Part shown: in pieces, positions 4,840 to 10,775 of the stretch
Numbering within the stretch: the stretch's first letter is position 1
How the letters are laid out: each line of letters begins with the position of its first letter
NCBI GenBank assembly: GCA_022712815.1
Contig: JAFLJW010000304.1
Coordinates: 1 to 10,775, forward strand
Reading direction: 5' to 3'
Source: Pseudodesulfovibrio sp.
GTDB lineage: Bacteria; Desulfobacterota; Desulfovibrionia; Desulfovibrionales; Desulfovibrionaceae
Length of the DNA: 10,775 nt
Notes under the pieces: generated by a model
Databases searched by the model: none
Seen by the model: only the letters and a program-made list of their open reading frames with translations
What the model was told of the DNA's origin: nothing
Translations under genes and position numbers: made by a program

Positions 4840-6144
4840 TTATTTCTCATCCACGGGTTCCCATGATTCACCTTCGGGATCGACTTCGGGCAGAGCGCAC
4901 GATTTGGTATCGACCACGCGGTTGCCCTTGCCCTTGTCCTCCAGGGCGTGAATTTTACCGATCACGACATTGACGTTTCCGCCGAGGAAAATCTGGCCTT
5001 TGATGCCGATGAAATCGTCAAGCTCGGTCCAGGCAAAGGTGTTGGCAGTGGACTTGAGAGCTTCAAACGGATGGCAGTAGAGAGCATAGCGGGCCTCGCC
5101 ACGGACACGGTTGTTGGCGAAAAATCCCCGTGAGCCGGTCTGGATGATGCCGCGGGCCTGAAGCCCTCCCCCCATGACCACGTCGTTGCAGGTTGCCACG
5201 ATATCGTTGGCGTACAGCAACATGCCGGTGGAGGCCTCACCTCTTCCTTCGATCCGGTTGCCGGTGATGGCAATGCGGTTGTTACGGCTGAAATCCGCGC
5301 CACCACTGGTGTCGAAATACCAGCCGGCCACGATGCCGTTCGGTCCGTATTTGTTGGGATGGGGGATGCCCTCTTCGGCAGTAACGATGCGGTTGCCTTC
5401 TATGGAAATCGAACCTTTTCCCTTGGGGCCAAGGACGTTGTCCAGTATCTCGATACCGTTTCTGGACGTGCGGTTGATGATGTTGTCTTTGACCGAGATT
5501 TCCGCCCCCGAGGTCCAGTCGATCATGACGCCGTACCCGGCTGTCTCGTCCGGCTTTTCGTTTTCCATGTAAAATCGGTTGTCCACGATCTTGATGGTCC
5601 CGGTGGCAGCTCGTTTGAGCCGTTGTTTGGGGTGGTCGAGCCGATTGCCAACCACCACGCCTGCCTGAAAGGAAAGGGTGTCGCCCTGAGCCCATGTGAT
5701 GTTGATATGTTGCGGGCGCACTTCGGTAACGGTGCAACCCCGGAGATCCAGCCCCCCGATAAAGGGGAAATGAAGGGGAGTTCCCTTGGCTCCGTCAAAA
5801 CGGATGAACTGCACGGCCACGATAGGCCCTTTTTCGGCGGGTGGCGCACCTTTGACCGGCAGGGGTGAATAGAAGGTCCAAAAGCCGCCGGAAATCAAAG
5901 TGGTGGGTTCACCCACGCTGTCCACTTCGCCTTTGATACGGACATTTTTTGTGATCTTCACCCGCCCGTCCGGGCCGAAGTTGAAGCTACCCCTGAGCAG
6001 GACGGACGCGGAGTTGTCAACGGCGGTCTGGACATTCCTGATATCCTGATCCGGCTGGCCGGTTCCGACTACCGTGACCTCTTTTGCCCTGGCCGGGAGC
6101 ACGAGCAGAAGCACGACGAACAGGGCAACGAAAAGACGGCGCAT
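4840..6144 (-). CDS. Exported right-handed parallel beta-helix protein (434 aa)
   Basis: From ATG at 6144 the protein begins MRRLFVALFVVLLLVLPARA, a Sec signal peptide with cleavage after ARA (residue 20). The reading could start 14 codons further up, but no ribosome binding site precedes that ATG, whereas GGAGG lies 4 nt before 6144. The mature protein is built of irregular short beta repeats with Asn-rich turns: VDNRFYMEN, VKDNIINRTSRNGIEI, IEGNRIVTAEEGI, ITGNRIEGRGEASTG, FANNRVRGEARYALY. This is typical of PbH1 repeats and the pectin-lyase-like beta-helix fold. Such proteins are usually polysaccharide lyases, hydrolases or carbohydrate binders. I see no catalytic motif that identifies a substrate, so enzyme activity is not claimed. 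It stands alone with its own candidate promoter. Periplasmic or surface location is inferred from the signal peptide. Confidence 0.85.
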   Translation of the reverse strand: MRRLFVALFVVLLLVLPARAKEVTVVGTGQPDQDIRNVQTAVDNSASVLLRGSFNFGPDGRVKITKNVRIKGEVDSVGEPTTLISGGFWTFYSPLPVKGAPPAEKGPIVAVQFIRFDGAKGTPLHFPFIGGLDLRGCTVTEVRPQHINITWAQGDTLSFQAGVVVGNRLDHPKQRLKRAATGTIKIVDNRFYMENEKPDETAGYGVMIDWTSGAEISVKDNIINRTSRNGIEILDNVLGPKGKGSISIEGNRIVTAEEGIPHPNKYGPNGIVAGWYFDTSGGADFSRNNRIAITGNRIEGRGEASTGMLLYANDIVATCNDVVMGGGLQARGIIQTGSRGFFANNRVRGEARYALYCHPFEALKSTANTFAWTELDDFIGIKGQIFLGGNVNVVIGKIHALEDKGKGNRVVDTKSCALPEVDPEGESWEPVDEK

Positions 6145-6560
6145 GATGCCTCCGAAAATTAAGGCGTAGTGATTGCAGGGGAACATGGAAAGGAATTTAC
6201 ATGTTTTGCGGGAGTTTTACAATTGGCATCACAGGGGGTGTCATGATGCTACTGATTTGGCGTATGGATCAATAATGGTCAACTGCGTTTGCAGCTACCC
6301 ACAGGGCGATTCATTTTTGCCAATACTCTTTTATGAATGATTTTGGAATCTTGAAAAATGGACATAGCTAAAATGCAGGCAGGAGGAAAGCCCGTGTCTG
6401 CGGAGAAAGATTGGCGACAGCCTGTGCTCTGTAAAAGGAACCGTGATGCGTGGAGCGGATAAAGGGAGCTTTGATCCGTCGATTCGCCAGTGGCGGTTTG
6501 GTTGATATTTTTTCTGTTTCAACCAGATTCGATTCCGTGATAAAATCCGTTTGGACGATC
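6145..6560. other. 416-bp gene-free region with several hairpins
   Basis: Apart from the candidate promoter, I see no coding frame with a ribosome binding site. Between 6360 and 6530 there are successive foldable elements. CGGAT-AAAG-GGAG-CTTT-(G)-ATCCG (6456-6478) is a 9-bp stem with one bulged G. CGCC-AGT-GGCG is at 6485-6495, and GGTTGA/TCAACC (6500-6524) flanks a T-rich loop. A distant complement CAGGC/GCCTG brackets about 6374-6424. No clear terminator for the Lys-rich gene that ends at 6561 is visible. This could be a structured 3' UTR, a small RNA, or remnant sequence; I cannot match it to a known RNA class. Confidence 0.4.
6194..6222 (-). promoter_or_regulatory. Candidate sigma-70 promoter for the beta-helix gene
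   Basis: On the minus strand TTGTAA (6217-6222) and TAAATT (6194-6199) are separated by exactly 17 nt, each matching four of six consensus positions. The start point would fall about 45 nt upstream of ATG 6144. Confidence 0.35.
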
Positions 6561-6731
6561 TTATTCCGCTGACGGAGTCACGTCTTCGTCCACACTCTCT
6601 TCAGCAATGTCTTCGCCATCTTCATCGTTAGTCTGTTTTTTCAACAACTTGCGCTGCTTTTTCTCTTCTTTTTTCTTTTGCTTTGCCAAATCTTTTTGAC
6701 GCTTTTCGAATTTGTAATTGCGCTTGGCCAA
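6561..6731 (-). CDS. 56-aa Lys-rich small protein with acidic tail
   Basis: The start is TTG at 6731, with AAGGAGG 4 nt upstream; a longer reading to 6815 would run through the terminator stem and is rejected. The protein begins MAKRNYKFEKRQKDLAKQ, continues as an almost uninterrupted charged helix (residues 1-32, half lysine or arginine) and ends in an acidic tail (about 33-56, rich in Asp and Glu). Similar small MAKRNYKFEKRQK proteins occur in deltaproteobacteria as far as I recall, without known function. The basic helix could bind RNA, DNA or ribosomes, with the acidic tail moderating binding; this is inference. It lies 116 bp downstream of the RRM gene on the same strand, behind that gene's terminator. 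No separate promoter is evident in the 43 nt between the terminator and the start. Confidence 0.8.
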   Translation of the reverse strand: MAKRNYKFEKRQKDLAKQKKKEEKKQRKLLKKQTNDEDGEDIAEESVDEDVTPSAE

Positions 6732-6735
6732 GGGG

Positions 6736-6742
6736 CCTCCTT
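6736..6742 (-). promoter_or_regulatory. RBS fixing the TTG start of the Lys-rich gene
   Basis: AAGGAGG on the minus strand, followed by CCCC and TTG. A small hairpin CGGCC-CATT-GGCCG (6760-6773) lies between the upstream terminator's T-tract and this site. Confidence 0.75.
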
Positions 6743-6773
6743 GTTGAATGGTTGTTTTCCGGCCAATGGGCCG

Positions 6774-6815
6774 CAAAAAAAGAAAGTGCCCATCTCCCGA
6801 AAGAGAGACGGGCAC
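6774..6815 (-). terminator. Strong intrinsic terminator after the RRM gene
   Basis: On the minus strand the 13-bp stem GTGCCCGTCTCTC / GGGAGATGGGCAC (two G-U pairs) has a TTTC loop and is followed by TTTCTTTTTTT. It lies 33 nt beyond the RRM stop and only 43 nt before the start of the Lys-rich gene. Confidence 0.9.
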
Positions 6816-6847
6816 CGGATGCCGAATTTACGGCTTGATCGCGGAAA

Positions 6848-7111
6848 CTACCAGCGAGGGCGTTCCACGCGGGGCTTGGCTTCGTTGACCTTGATGTTAC
6901 GGCCACCGAAGTCTTTGCCGTCCAAGCTCTCGATAGCTTCGAGGGCGCCAGCGTCTTCCATCTCCACAAAACCGAAGCCACGGGGGCGACCGGTCTCACG
7001 GTCCTCAATCAGTTTAACGGAAGTCACTTCGCCAAAGGCTTCGAAAGCAGCGCGGACTTCGTCTTCGGTAACGGACCAGGGCAGGTTGCCGACATACAAA
7101 TTCTTGGACAT
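6848..7111 (-). CDS. RNA-binding protein, single RRM domain (87 aa)
   Basis: ATG 7111 is chosen because AGGAGA lies 7 nt upstream and the protein then begins exactly at the RRM fold: MSKNLYVGNLPW. RNP2 is LYVGNL (5-10) and RNP1 is RGFGFVEM (44-51), with the aromatic residues Y6, F46 and F48 that stack on RNA bases. A single RRM fills residues 3-80, ending KVNEAKPR, with a short basic tail RVERPRW. This is the architecture of the small bacterial RRM proteins known from cyanobacteria (Rbp) and deltaproteobacteria, which bind single-stranded RNA. The cyanobacterial ones are often cold-induced; whether that holds here is unknown. It is followed by a strong terminator and then the Lys-rich small gene. 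Its leader contains another terminator-like hairpin at 7160-7204, suggesting attenuation. Confidence 0.95.
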   Translation of the reverse strand: MSKNLYVGNLPWSVTEDEVRAAFEAFGEVTSVKLIEDRETGRPRGFGFVEMEDAGALEAIESLDGKDFGGRNIKVNEAKPRVERPRW

Positions 7112-7511
7112 TGAAAATTCTCCTGAAAATAAAGTGATAAAACCATGATGCCCGTGCATCAACAAACAAAAAGAAGCAGCGGACAAGATGCGTACGCTGC
7201 TTCTCGATATACCTGTTTCAATTCAAACCAGCGCCGGCCAACATAGACCGCGCCTCCACGGGTGCCGCTGGTGTAGTGAAATGCACCGTTTGCCATTAAT
7301 AGAGAAATGTCAAGACATATTATTGATGATGATATCTTTTTATCCGTCAATTTTGAAAAAGTTTGGAGGTTGCCCTCCGGACGGAGAAGCCTTTGGTTTC
7401 GCAGATCTTTTATATTGACCTTTTATAACTTGGCTTCGACCTGTTGCCTTTAAAATAAAGAAAAGAGTACGATGAAGTGTAAAAAAATTATAATTAGGGG
7501 GGAGTAAGGCT
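7112..7511. other. 400-bp divergent intergenic region between RRM and chemoreceptor genes
   Basis: No gene with a ribosome binding site is visible. A 45-codon minus-strand frame (7159-7296) exists but lacks an RBS, and its 3' end is the hairpin described separately. From right to left the region holds the chemoreceptor leader with TATAAT at 7489-7494 and a tandem GACCTTTTATA / GATCTTTTATA (7404-7427, 13-nt period). Next is a double hairpin using shared arms GGAGG/CCTCC/CGGAG (7366-7385). The block GAAAAAGTTTGGAGG resembles dispersed intergenic sequence I recall from Desulfovibrio genomes. The last element is the terminator-like stem at 7172-7204. Confidence 0.45.
7160..7204 (-). terminator. 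Terminator-like hairpin (possible attenuator) in the RRM leader
   Basis: On the minus strand a perfect 10-bp stem AGAAGCAGCG / CGCTGCTTCT (7195-7204 with 7172-7181) closes a 13-nt loop. It is followed by TTTTGTTTGTT, which is terminator-like. It lies 49 nt upstream of the RRM start codon. It either ends an unidentified minus-strand transcript coming from about 7350 or attenuates the RRM transcript. Confidence 0.65.
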
Positions 7512-9572
7512 ATGCGTCTCAGAACTCGAATGACGTTGATGCAGGTGGTCACGGTCACAGTCGCCATCGTGGTTCTTTGTTGGCTTTTTGTTCAGCAGAT
7601 ATCAGATTATGCCAAAACCGAGATGGAAACATTTCGTCAGGAAACTCTGGCCGAGGAAAAGCAGCAACTCAGGGATTTTGTCCAGATGGCAACCGGGACA
7701 ATTGATAGCTACTACAAACGGTCGCAGGATGTGGAGGCCCTCAAAAAGGCCAAGTTTGACGATCTCAAACGTGTGGTTGATGCCGTGTACGGCCAGGTGG
7801 AACTATTTTACAATACCAACAAGGACGTCATGTCCGAGGCCGAACTTCTTGAAGGTCTGACCGCTATCATCGCTCCGGTTCAGTATGACGGCTCCAACTA
7901 TCTATGGGTTAATGATCTGGACAGCATAATGCTTGTTCATCCATCGCCTAAACTCGCTGGCAAGGACCTGAGCCGATATCAGGACAGTAAAGGCAATTTC
8001 ATGATTCGTGACATCGCCGAAATCGCCCGAAAGGACGGTACTGGCATGTCTACCTATTGGTGGGCCAAGCAAGGTGAAACTGAGCCAAAGCTTAAGATAT
8101 CCTACGTTCGTCTGCTCCCGGAAGCCGGTTGGGTCCTCGGAACCGGTGCGTGGATCGAGGATGTGACTGCTGAGATGAAGGCCGAGGCCTTGGCGCAAGT
8201 TGCCAAGATGCGGCTGGCAGATGGAAATTATTTTTGGGTCAACGATCTTGAACCCCGGATGCTCATGCATCCGATCACGCCCGCATTGAATGGCGAGGTT
8301 CTTAGCGGATTGAAGGACACTAGGGGCAAGCTGTTCTTTAAGGCCATGGCAAATATAGCCAAAGCCGAAGGCCAGGGCTACGTGGACTATAACTGGGGCA
8401 AGCCAGGTCAGAATGGAGATTTCCCCAAGCTTTCCTACGTCCAGCTATTCGCGCCGTGGGGGTGGGTCGTCGGTATGGGCGTGTATATTGATAACATTGA
8501 TGCGGCTGTGGCCGTCAGGCAGGCAGCCTTGGACCATACGGTTCACGACATGATTGGCATGGTCACTGGCATTTCCCTGTTGCTCGCCCTGCTTGGTGTG
8601 GCTGCGGGCTACTTTGGCTCTCGGTCCGTAACCAACACCATTGGCGGAGAACCTGTTGATATCGCTTCTATCGCGGCCCGGATATCCAGTGGTGATCTCA
8701 CCATCGCCTCTTCGGGTAACGGGAATGGCGGGGCTGAACTCGGTATTTTGAAATCCATGAAAGACATGGCCGGCAACCTGCGCGGTGTGGTCGGCGAGGT
8801 CCAGTCTGCCACAGACAACGTGGCTGCGGGAAGCGAGGAGTTGTCCGCTTCGTCCGAAACCCTGTCTCAGTCCACGGTGGAACAGGCCGCATCCATTGAA
8901 GAGGTCTCGGCATCTCTGGTGGAAATTGTGGGTTCCATTCGCAAGAATGCAGATAATGCGGATGCCACCAGCCGAATTGCGGATGCCACCAGCAATGAAA
9001 TAAAGTCAGGCGAGCATGCAGTGAAGGAGACCGTGAAAGCCATGCGTGAAATTGCCGGTAAGATTGTCTTTATTGAGGAAATTGCCAGGCAGACCAACCT
9101 GCTGGCCCTCAATGCCGCCATCGAAGCCGCTCGGGCGGGTGAACAGGGCAAAGGATTTGCCGTTGTTGCAGCCGAGGTCCGCAAGTTGGCTGAACGCAGC
9201 GCAAGCACGGCTCAGGAAATAAGTGAGATGTCTGCTTCCAGCGTGGAAGTGGCCGAAAAAACTGGCGAGATGTTTACCCGGTTGACCCCGGAGATTGGCA
9301 AAACTGCTGACTTGATCAAGGAGGTAGCTGTCGTCTGCGCAGAGCAGAGCCATGGCGTGTCTCAGATTGAGCGGGCCATGGGGCAGTTGGATTCAGTTAT
9401 CCAGCAAAATGCCCAGGCCTCTGAAGAGATGGCTTCCACCTCGGAGGAGCTGGCAAGTCAGGCCGCTGCGTTGCAGGATGCCATGCGGTATTTCCGTGTG
9501 GATGGGGAGGAGCGGCCCTCGATTTACGAGCAGTCAGCACCGATTCTTGAACTGCCTGGAGGGCGAGGGTGA
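7512..9572 (+). CDS. Methyl-accepting chemotaxis protein with double Cache sensor
   Basis: This 686-residue transmembrane chemoreceptor starts at ATG 7512, with GGGGGGAG 7 nt upstream. TM1 is about residues 10-28 and TM2 about 347-368. The periplasmic part (about 29-346) contains two related Cache units whose equivalent motifs are NYLWVNDLDSIMLVHP (129-144) and NYFWVNDLEPRMLMHP (239-254). Each ends in a matching strand (GWVLGTGAWIED; GWVVGMGVYIDN). These dCache_2-type sensors bind small organic molecules; the ligand here cannot be read from sequence. A HAMP linker (about 369-425) leads to the cytoplasmic coiled-coil domain. The kinase-contact hairpin tip EEIARQTNLLALNAAIEAARAGE (about 522-544) is intact. 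No C-terminal CheR/CheB-binding pentapeptide is present (ends LPGGRG), and there is no haem CxxCH motif. It is a monocistronic gene by context. Confidence 0.96.
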   Translation: MRLRTRMTLMQVVTVTVAIVVLCWLFVQQISDYAKTEMETFRQETLAEEKQQLRDFVQMATGTIDSYYKRSQDVEALKKAKFDDLKRVVDAVYGQVELFYNTNKDVMSEAELLEGLTAIIAPVQYDGSNYLWVNDLDSIMLVHPSPKLAGKDLSRYQDSKGNFMIRDIAEIARKDGTGMSTYWWAKQGETEPKLKISYVRLLPEAGWVLGTGAWIEDVTAEMKAEALAQVAKMRLADGNYFWVNDLEPRMLMHPITPALNGEVLSGLKDTRGKLFFKAMANIAKAEGQGYVDYNWGKPGQNGDFPKLSYVQLFAPWGWVVGMGVYIDNIDAAVAVRQAALDHTVHDMIGMVTGISLLLALLGVAAGYFGSRSVTNTIGGEPVDIASIAARISSGDLTIASSGNGNGGAELGILKSMKDMAGNLRGVVGEVQSATDNVAAGSEELSASSETLSQSTVEQAASIEEVSASLVEIVGSIRKNADNADATSRIADATSNEIKSGEHAVKETVKAMREIAGKIVFIEEIARQTNLLALNAAIEAARAGEQGKGFAVVAAEVRKLAERSASTAQEISEMSASSVEVAEKTGEMFTRLTPEIGKTADLIKEVAVVCAEQSHGVSQIERAMGQLDSVIQQNAQASEEMASTSEELASQAAALQDAMRYFRVDGEERPSIYEQSAPILELPGGRG
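8958..8993 (+). repeat. Two exact 15-bp direct repeats at one-heptad (21-nt) spacing inside the chemoreceptor
   Basis: GCGGATGCCACCAGC occurs at 8958-8972 and again at 8979-8993. It encodes ADATS-RI-ADATS in the coiled coil, so the copies lie exactly one heptad apart and keep the frame. It looks like local duplication or codon-level convergence; overall length of the signalling domain appears normal. Confidence 0.85.
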
Positions 9573-9593
9573 ATTTAATCGTTATTAGCGGCT

Positions 9594-9628
9594 GACAACA
9601 CTCCCTTCGAGGGAAGGGCGCTGTTGTT
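9594..9628 (+). other. Nested hairpin in the chemoreceptor 3' UTR
   Basis: Outer stem GACAACA / TGTTGTT (one G-U) encloses an inner hairpin TCCCT-TCG-AGGGA (9602-9614). It lies just before the main terminator and lacks a good T-tract itself, so it may protect the transcript 3' end or assist termination. Confidence 0.5.
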
Positions 9629-9642
9629 AAAAATTCTTATCT

Positions 9643-9676
9643 AAAAAAAAGGGCTCCCAAATGGGAACCCTTTTTT
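9643..9676. terminator. Bidirectional intrinsic terminator between chemoreceptor and ppiB
   Basis: AAAAAAAA-GGGCTCCC-AAAT-GGGAACCC-TTTTTT: an 8-bp stem with one internal mismatch, flanked by eight A and six T. It can end transcription of the plus-strand chemoreceptor and of the convergent minus-strand ppiB. Confidence 0.9.
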
Positions 9677-9695
9677 ATTTTGCAATCTGAAAGGT

Positions 9696-10193
9696 CTAGT
9701 CTTCAATCACAGTCGCTTTTTTGATGAACACCGGCTCGACCGGAACATCATCATGAAAACCATTGCGGCCAGTGTCCACTGCTTTGATTTCATCCACAAC
9801 CTCGATTCCCTCAACAACCTTGCCGAATACGGCATAGCCCCATCCCTGGGAGGTCTCACTGGAAAAGTTGAGAAAATCGTTATCCTTGATATTGATGAAG
9901 AACTGGGAAGACGCGGAATGGGGGTCCTGAGTGCGGGCCATTGCCAAAGTGTAGCAATCGTTCTTCACACCATTGTTGGCCTCGTTCTCGATGGGATCAC
10001 GTGTGGTCTTTTCCTTCATGTCTTCATCCATGCCACCGCCCTGAACCATGAAGTTGCTGATAACACGGTGAAAAATAAGGCCATCGTAAAAGCCGTCTTC
10101 AACGTACTGCTGAAAGTTTTCCGCAGATTTGGGGGCCTTTTCAAAATCGAGTTCGATAACGATATCGCCCATGCTGGTTTCCATTTTGATCAT
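9696..10193 (-). CDS. ppiB: Peptidyl-prolyl cis-trans isomerase B (cyclophilin), cytoplasmic
   Basis: The 165-residue cyclophilin is nearly the same length as E. coli PpiB and resembles it closely throughout. It catalyses cis-trans isomerisation of X-Pro bonds during protein folding. Active-site pieces are FHRVI (41-45, catalytic R43), FMVQGGG (48-54, with Q51), MARTQDPHSASSQFFIN (85-101) and NDFLNF (105-110). The segment SQGWGYAVFGKVVEGIEVVD (115-134) supplies the substrate pocket. No signal peptide is present, so the enzyme is cytoplasmic. The start is secure: AAAGGAG lies 6 nt before the ATG. It is transcribed alone, divergent from the TPR gene, and ends at the bidirectional terminator. 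Confidence 0.96.
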   Translation of the reverse strand: MIKMETSMGDIVIELDFEKAPKSAENFQQYVEDGFYDGLIFHRVISNFMVQGGGMDEDMKEKTTRDPIENEANNGVKNDCYTLAMARTQDPHSASSQFFINIKDNDFLNFSSETSQGWGYAVFGKVVEGIEVVDEIKAVDTGRNGFHDDVPVEPVFIKKATVIED

Positions 10194-10286
10194 GATCTAC
10201 TCCTTTGTGCCGAAAAATATCCCCGGCGTGATGTCAATGTATCCCTTCATGTATCAAAGGGAAGGCCAACTGGCAAACATGAGAGG

Positions 10287-10315
10287 TTTACCCAGGGTCG
10301 AGCATAAGATATGTT
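10287..10315 (+). promoter_or_regulatory. Candidate promoter for the TPR gene
   Basis: TTTACC (10287-10292) and TATGTT (10310-10315) are 17 nt apart, each matching four of six consensus positions. The predicted start point falls at about 10321-10323, that is at the TPR ATG, so the mRNA could be leaderless. This is tentative. Confidence 0.3.
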
Positions 10316-10322
10316 GTTTTTC

Positions 10323-10775
10323 ATGGATTCCAGCACTCTTTTTCTTCACGCCGTCCGCCACCATCAGGCAGGTGATACCCAAAAGGCAGTCACCATGTAC
10401 CGCGCGGTGCTGAACAGCGATCCGGGCAACGGGAATTGCGCCCTCTATATGGGACTTGCACTGCAACAACTCGGGGAGATGGCGGAAGCCAAAATATCTT
10501 TTCAGAATGCAGTTCGCTTGCTGCCCGGCGACCCGGACGCGCTAAACGGGCTGGGGGCTGCCTGCTTCGGACTTGGACAGCTCGAAGAAGCAAAGACAGC
10601 CCACTTGACGGCACTTGAAGTCGCCCCAAAATCCGCTGAAGCCCTGAATGGGCTGGGTAATATTCTTCTTTCCCAAGGCCGGACCGACAACGCGATCGAG
10701 AGTTTCAAAAAAGCCTTGGTCATTGCACCGGACTCTCCGGACACCCTAAACAATCTTGGCGTCAGCCTGAAAAAT
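10323..10775 (+). CDS. TPR-repeat protein, 3' end beyond the window
   Basis: The frame is open to the window end (151 codons visible). From ATG 10323 it reads MDSSTLFLHAVRHHQAGDTQ and then a regular array of 34-residue tetratricopeptide repeats. The repeats lie at about 3-36, 37-70, 71-104, 105-138 and the start of a fifth. Each has the TPR pattern of G/A at position 8, A at 20 and P at 32 (for example ALNGLGAACFGLGQLEEA, then ALEVAPKS). No signal peptide is seen. An in-frame TAA at 10305-10307 limits the start to ATG 10311, TTG 10314 or ATG 10323; none has a good ribosome binding site. TPR arrays mediate protein-protein contact. Large Desulfovibrio TPR proteins sometimes carry glycosyltransferase or methyltransferase domains further on, but nothing here shows which. 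Confidence 0.85.
   Translation, partial: MDSSTLFLHAVRHHQAGDTQKAVTMYRAVLNSDPGNGNCALYMGLALQQLGEMAEAKISFQNAVRLLPGDPDALNGLGAACFGLGQLEEAKTAHLTALEVAPKSAEALNGLGNILLSQGRTDNAIESFKKALVIAPDSPDTLNNLGVSLKN

Noticed and set aside
6145..6186. Earlier ATG (6186) for the beta-helix gene
   Set aside because: No RBS precedes it and the extra residues would spoil the signal peptide; GGAGG lies just before ATG 6144.
6370..6500. Cobalamin, Moco or c-di-GMP riboswitch
   Set aside because: Some short strings resemble riboswitch core pieces, but the conserved core order is not present on either strand.
6331..6522. 63-codon minus-strand frame and a 34-codon plus-strand frame (from about 6358) in the gap
   Set aside because: Neither has a ribosome binding site or a recognisable protein; they overlap hairpin-forming sequence.
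7159..7350. 63-codon (or 45-codon from ATG 7296) minus-strand frame in the RRM leader
   Set aside because: No ribosome binding site at either start, and its last codons coincide with the terminator-like hairpin and U-tract. It could still be a leader peptide, but nothing supports it.
7451..7475. Possible sigma-28 promoter TAAA...TACGATGA before the chemoreceptor
   Set aside because: Spacing is 2 nt too short and the -10 matches only in part.
7489..7494. Perfect TATAAT just before the chemoreceptor
   Set aside because: No acceptable -35, and transcription would begin inside the ribosome binding site; probably an AT-rich coincidence.
9753..10307. 184-codon plus-strand frame opposite ppiB
   Set aside because: Antisense shadow of a clearly recognised cyclophilin gene.

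Overview
The window looks like a stretch of chromosome from a Gram-negative sulfate-reducer-type deltaproteobacterium, most likely in the Desulfovibrio/Pseudodesulfovibrio group. I infer this from the gene content (a double-Cache chemoreceptor, CheV, a PAS-GGDEF protein, a short RRM protein and a Lys-rich small protein starting MAKRNYKFEKRQK), the moderate GC content and the AT-rich intergenic regions. It reads as ordinary chromosome. There is no transposase, integrase, phage gene, CRISPR array, tRNA or rRNA that I can support.

Layout. (1) 2-1066, the 3' part of a GT20 trehalose-6-phosphate synthase. It is followed by a hairpin with a short T-tract that abuts the start of a 77-aa zinc-ribbon protein (1124-1357). 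(2) That gene converges, with stop codons overlapping by 4 nt, on a PAS-GGDEF diguanylate cyclase (1354-2286, minus). (3) 2489-2959, a small exported protein of unknown function with a TTG start. Then come about 390 bp without a gene, holding two strong hairpins and an orphan intrinsic terminator. (4) 3353-4309, CheV (CheW plus receiver). It again overlaps stop codons by 4 nt with a convergent gene, a 93-aa DUF2325 protein (4306-4587, minus). The promoter of the DUF2325 gene carries a perfect 19-bp Fur-like palindrome. (5) 4840-6144 (minus), an exported right-handed beta-helix protein. (6) About 415 bp with hairpins but no convincing gene. (7) 6561-6731 (minus), a 56-aa Lys-rich/acidic-tail protein, downstream of an RRM RNA-binding protein (6848-7111, minus). 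A strong terminator lies between the two, and another terminator-like hairpin lies in the RRM leader. (8) 7512-9572, a double-Cache methyl-accepting chemotaxis protein. (9) A bidirectional terminator, then ppiB (9696-10193, minus). (10) 10323 to the window end, the start of a TPR protein.

How the genes fit together. CheV and the chemoreceptor belong to the chemotaxis machinery and the GGDEF protein to c-di-GMP signalling, but each appears to be transcribed alone. No operon of more than two genes is visible. The most promising leads are regulatory: the palindrome overlapping the DUF2325 promoter, the two successive terminator-like structures around the RRM and Lys-rich genes, the ribosome binding site buried in a hairpin before the zinc-ribbon gene, and the structured orphan intergenic region at 2960-3235. 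I found no clear multi-gene novel system.
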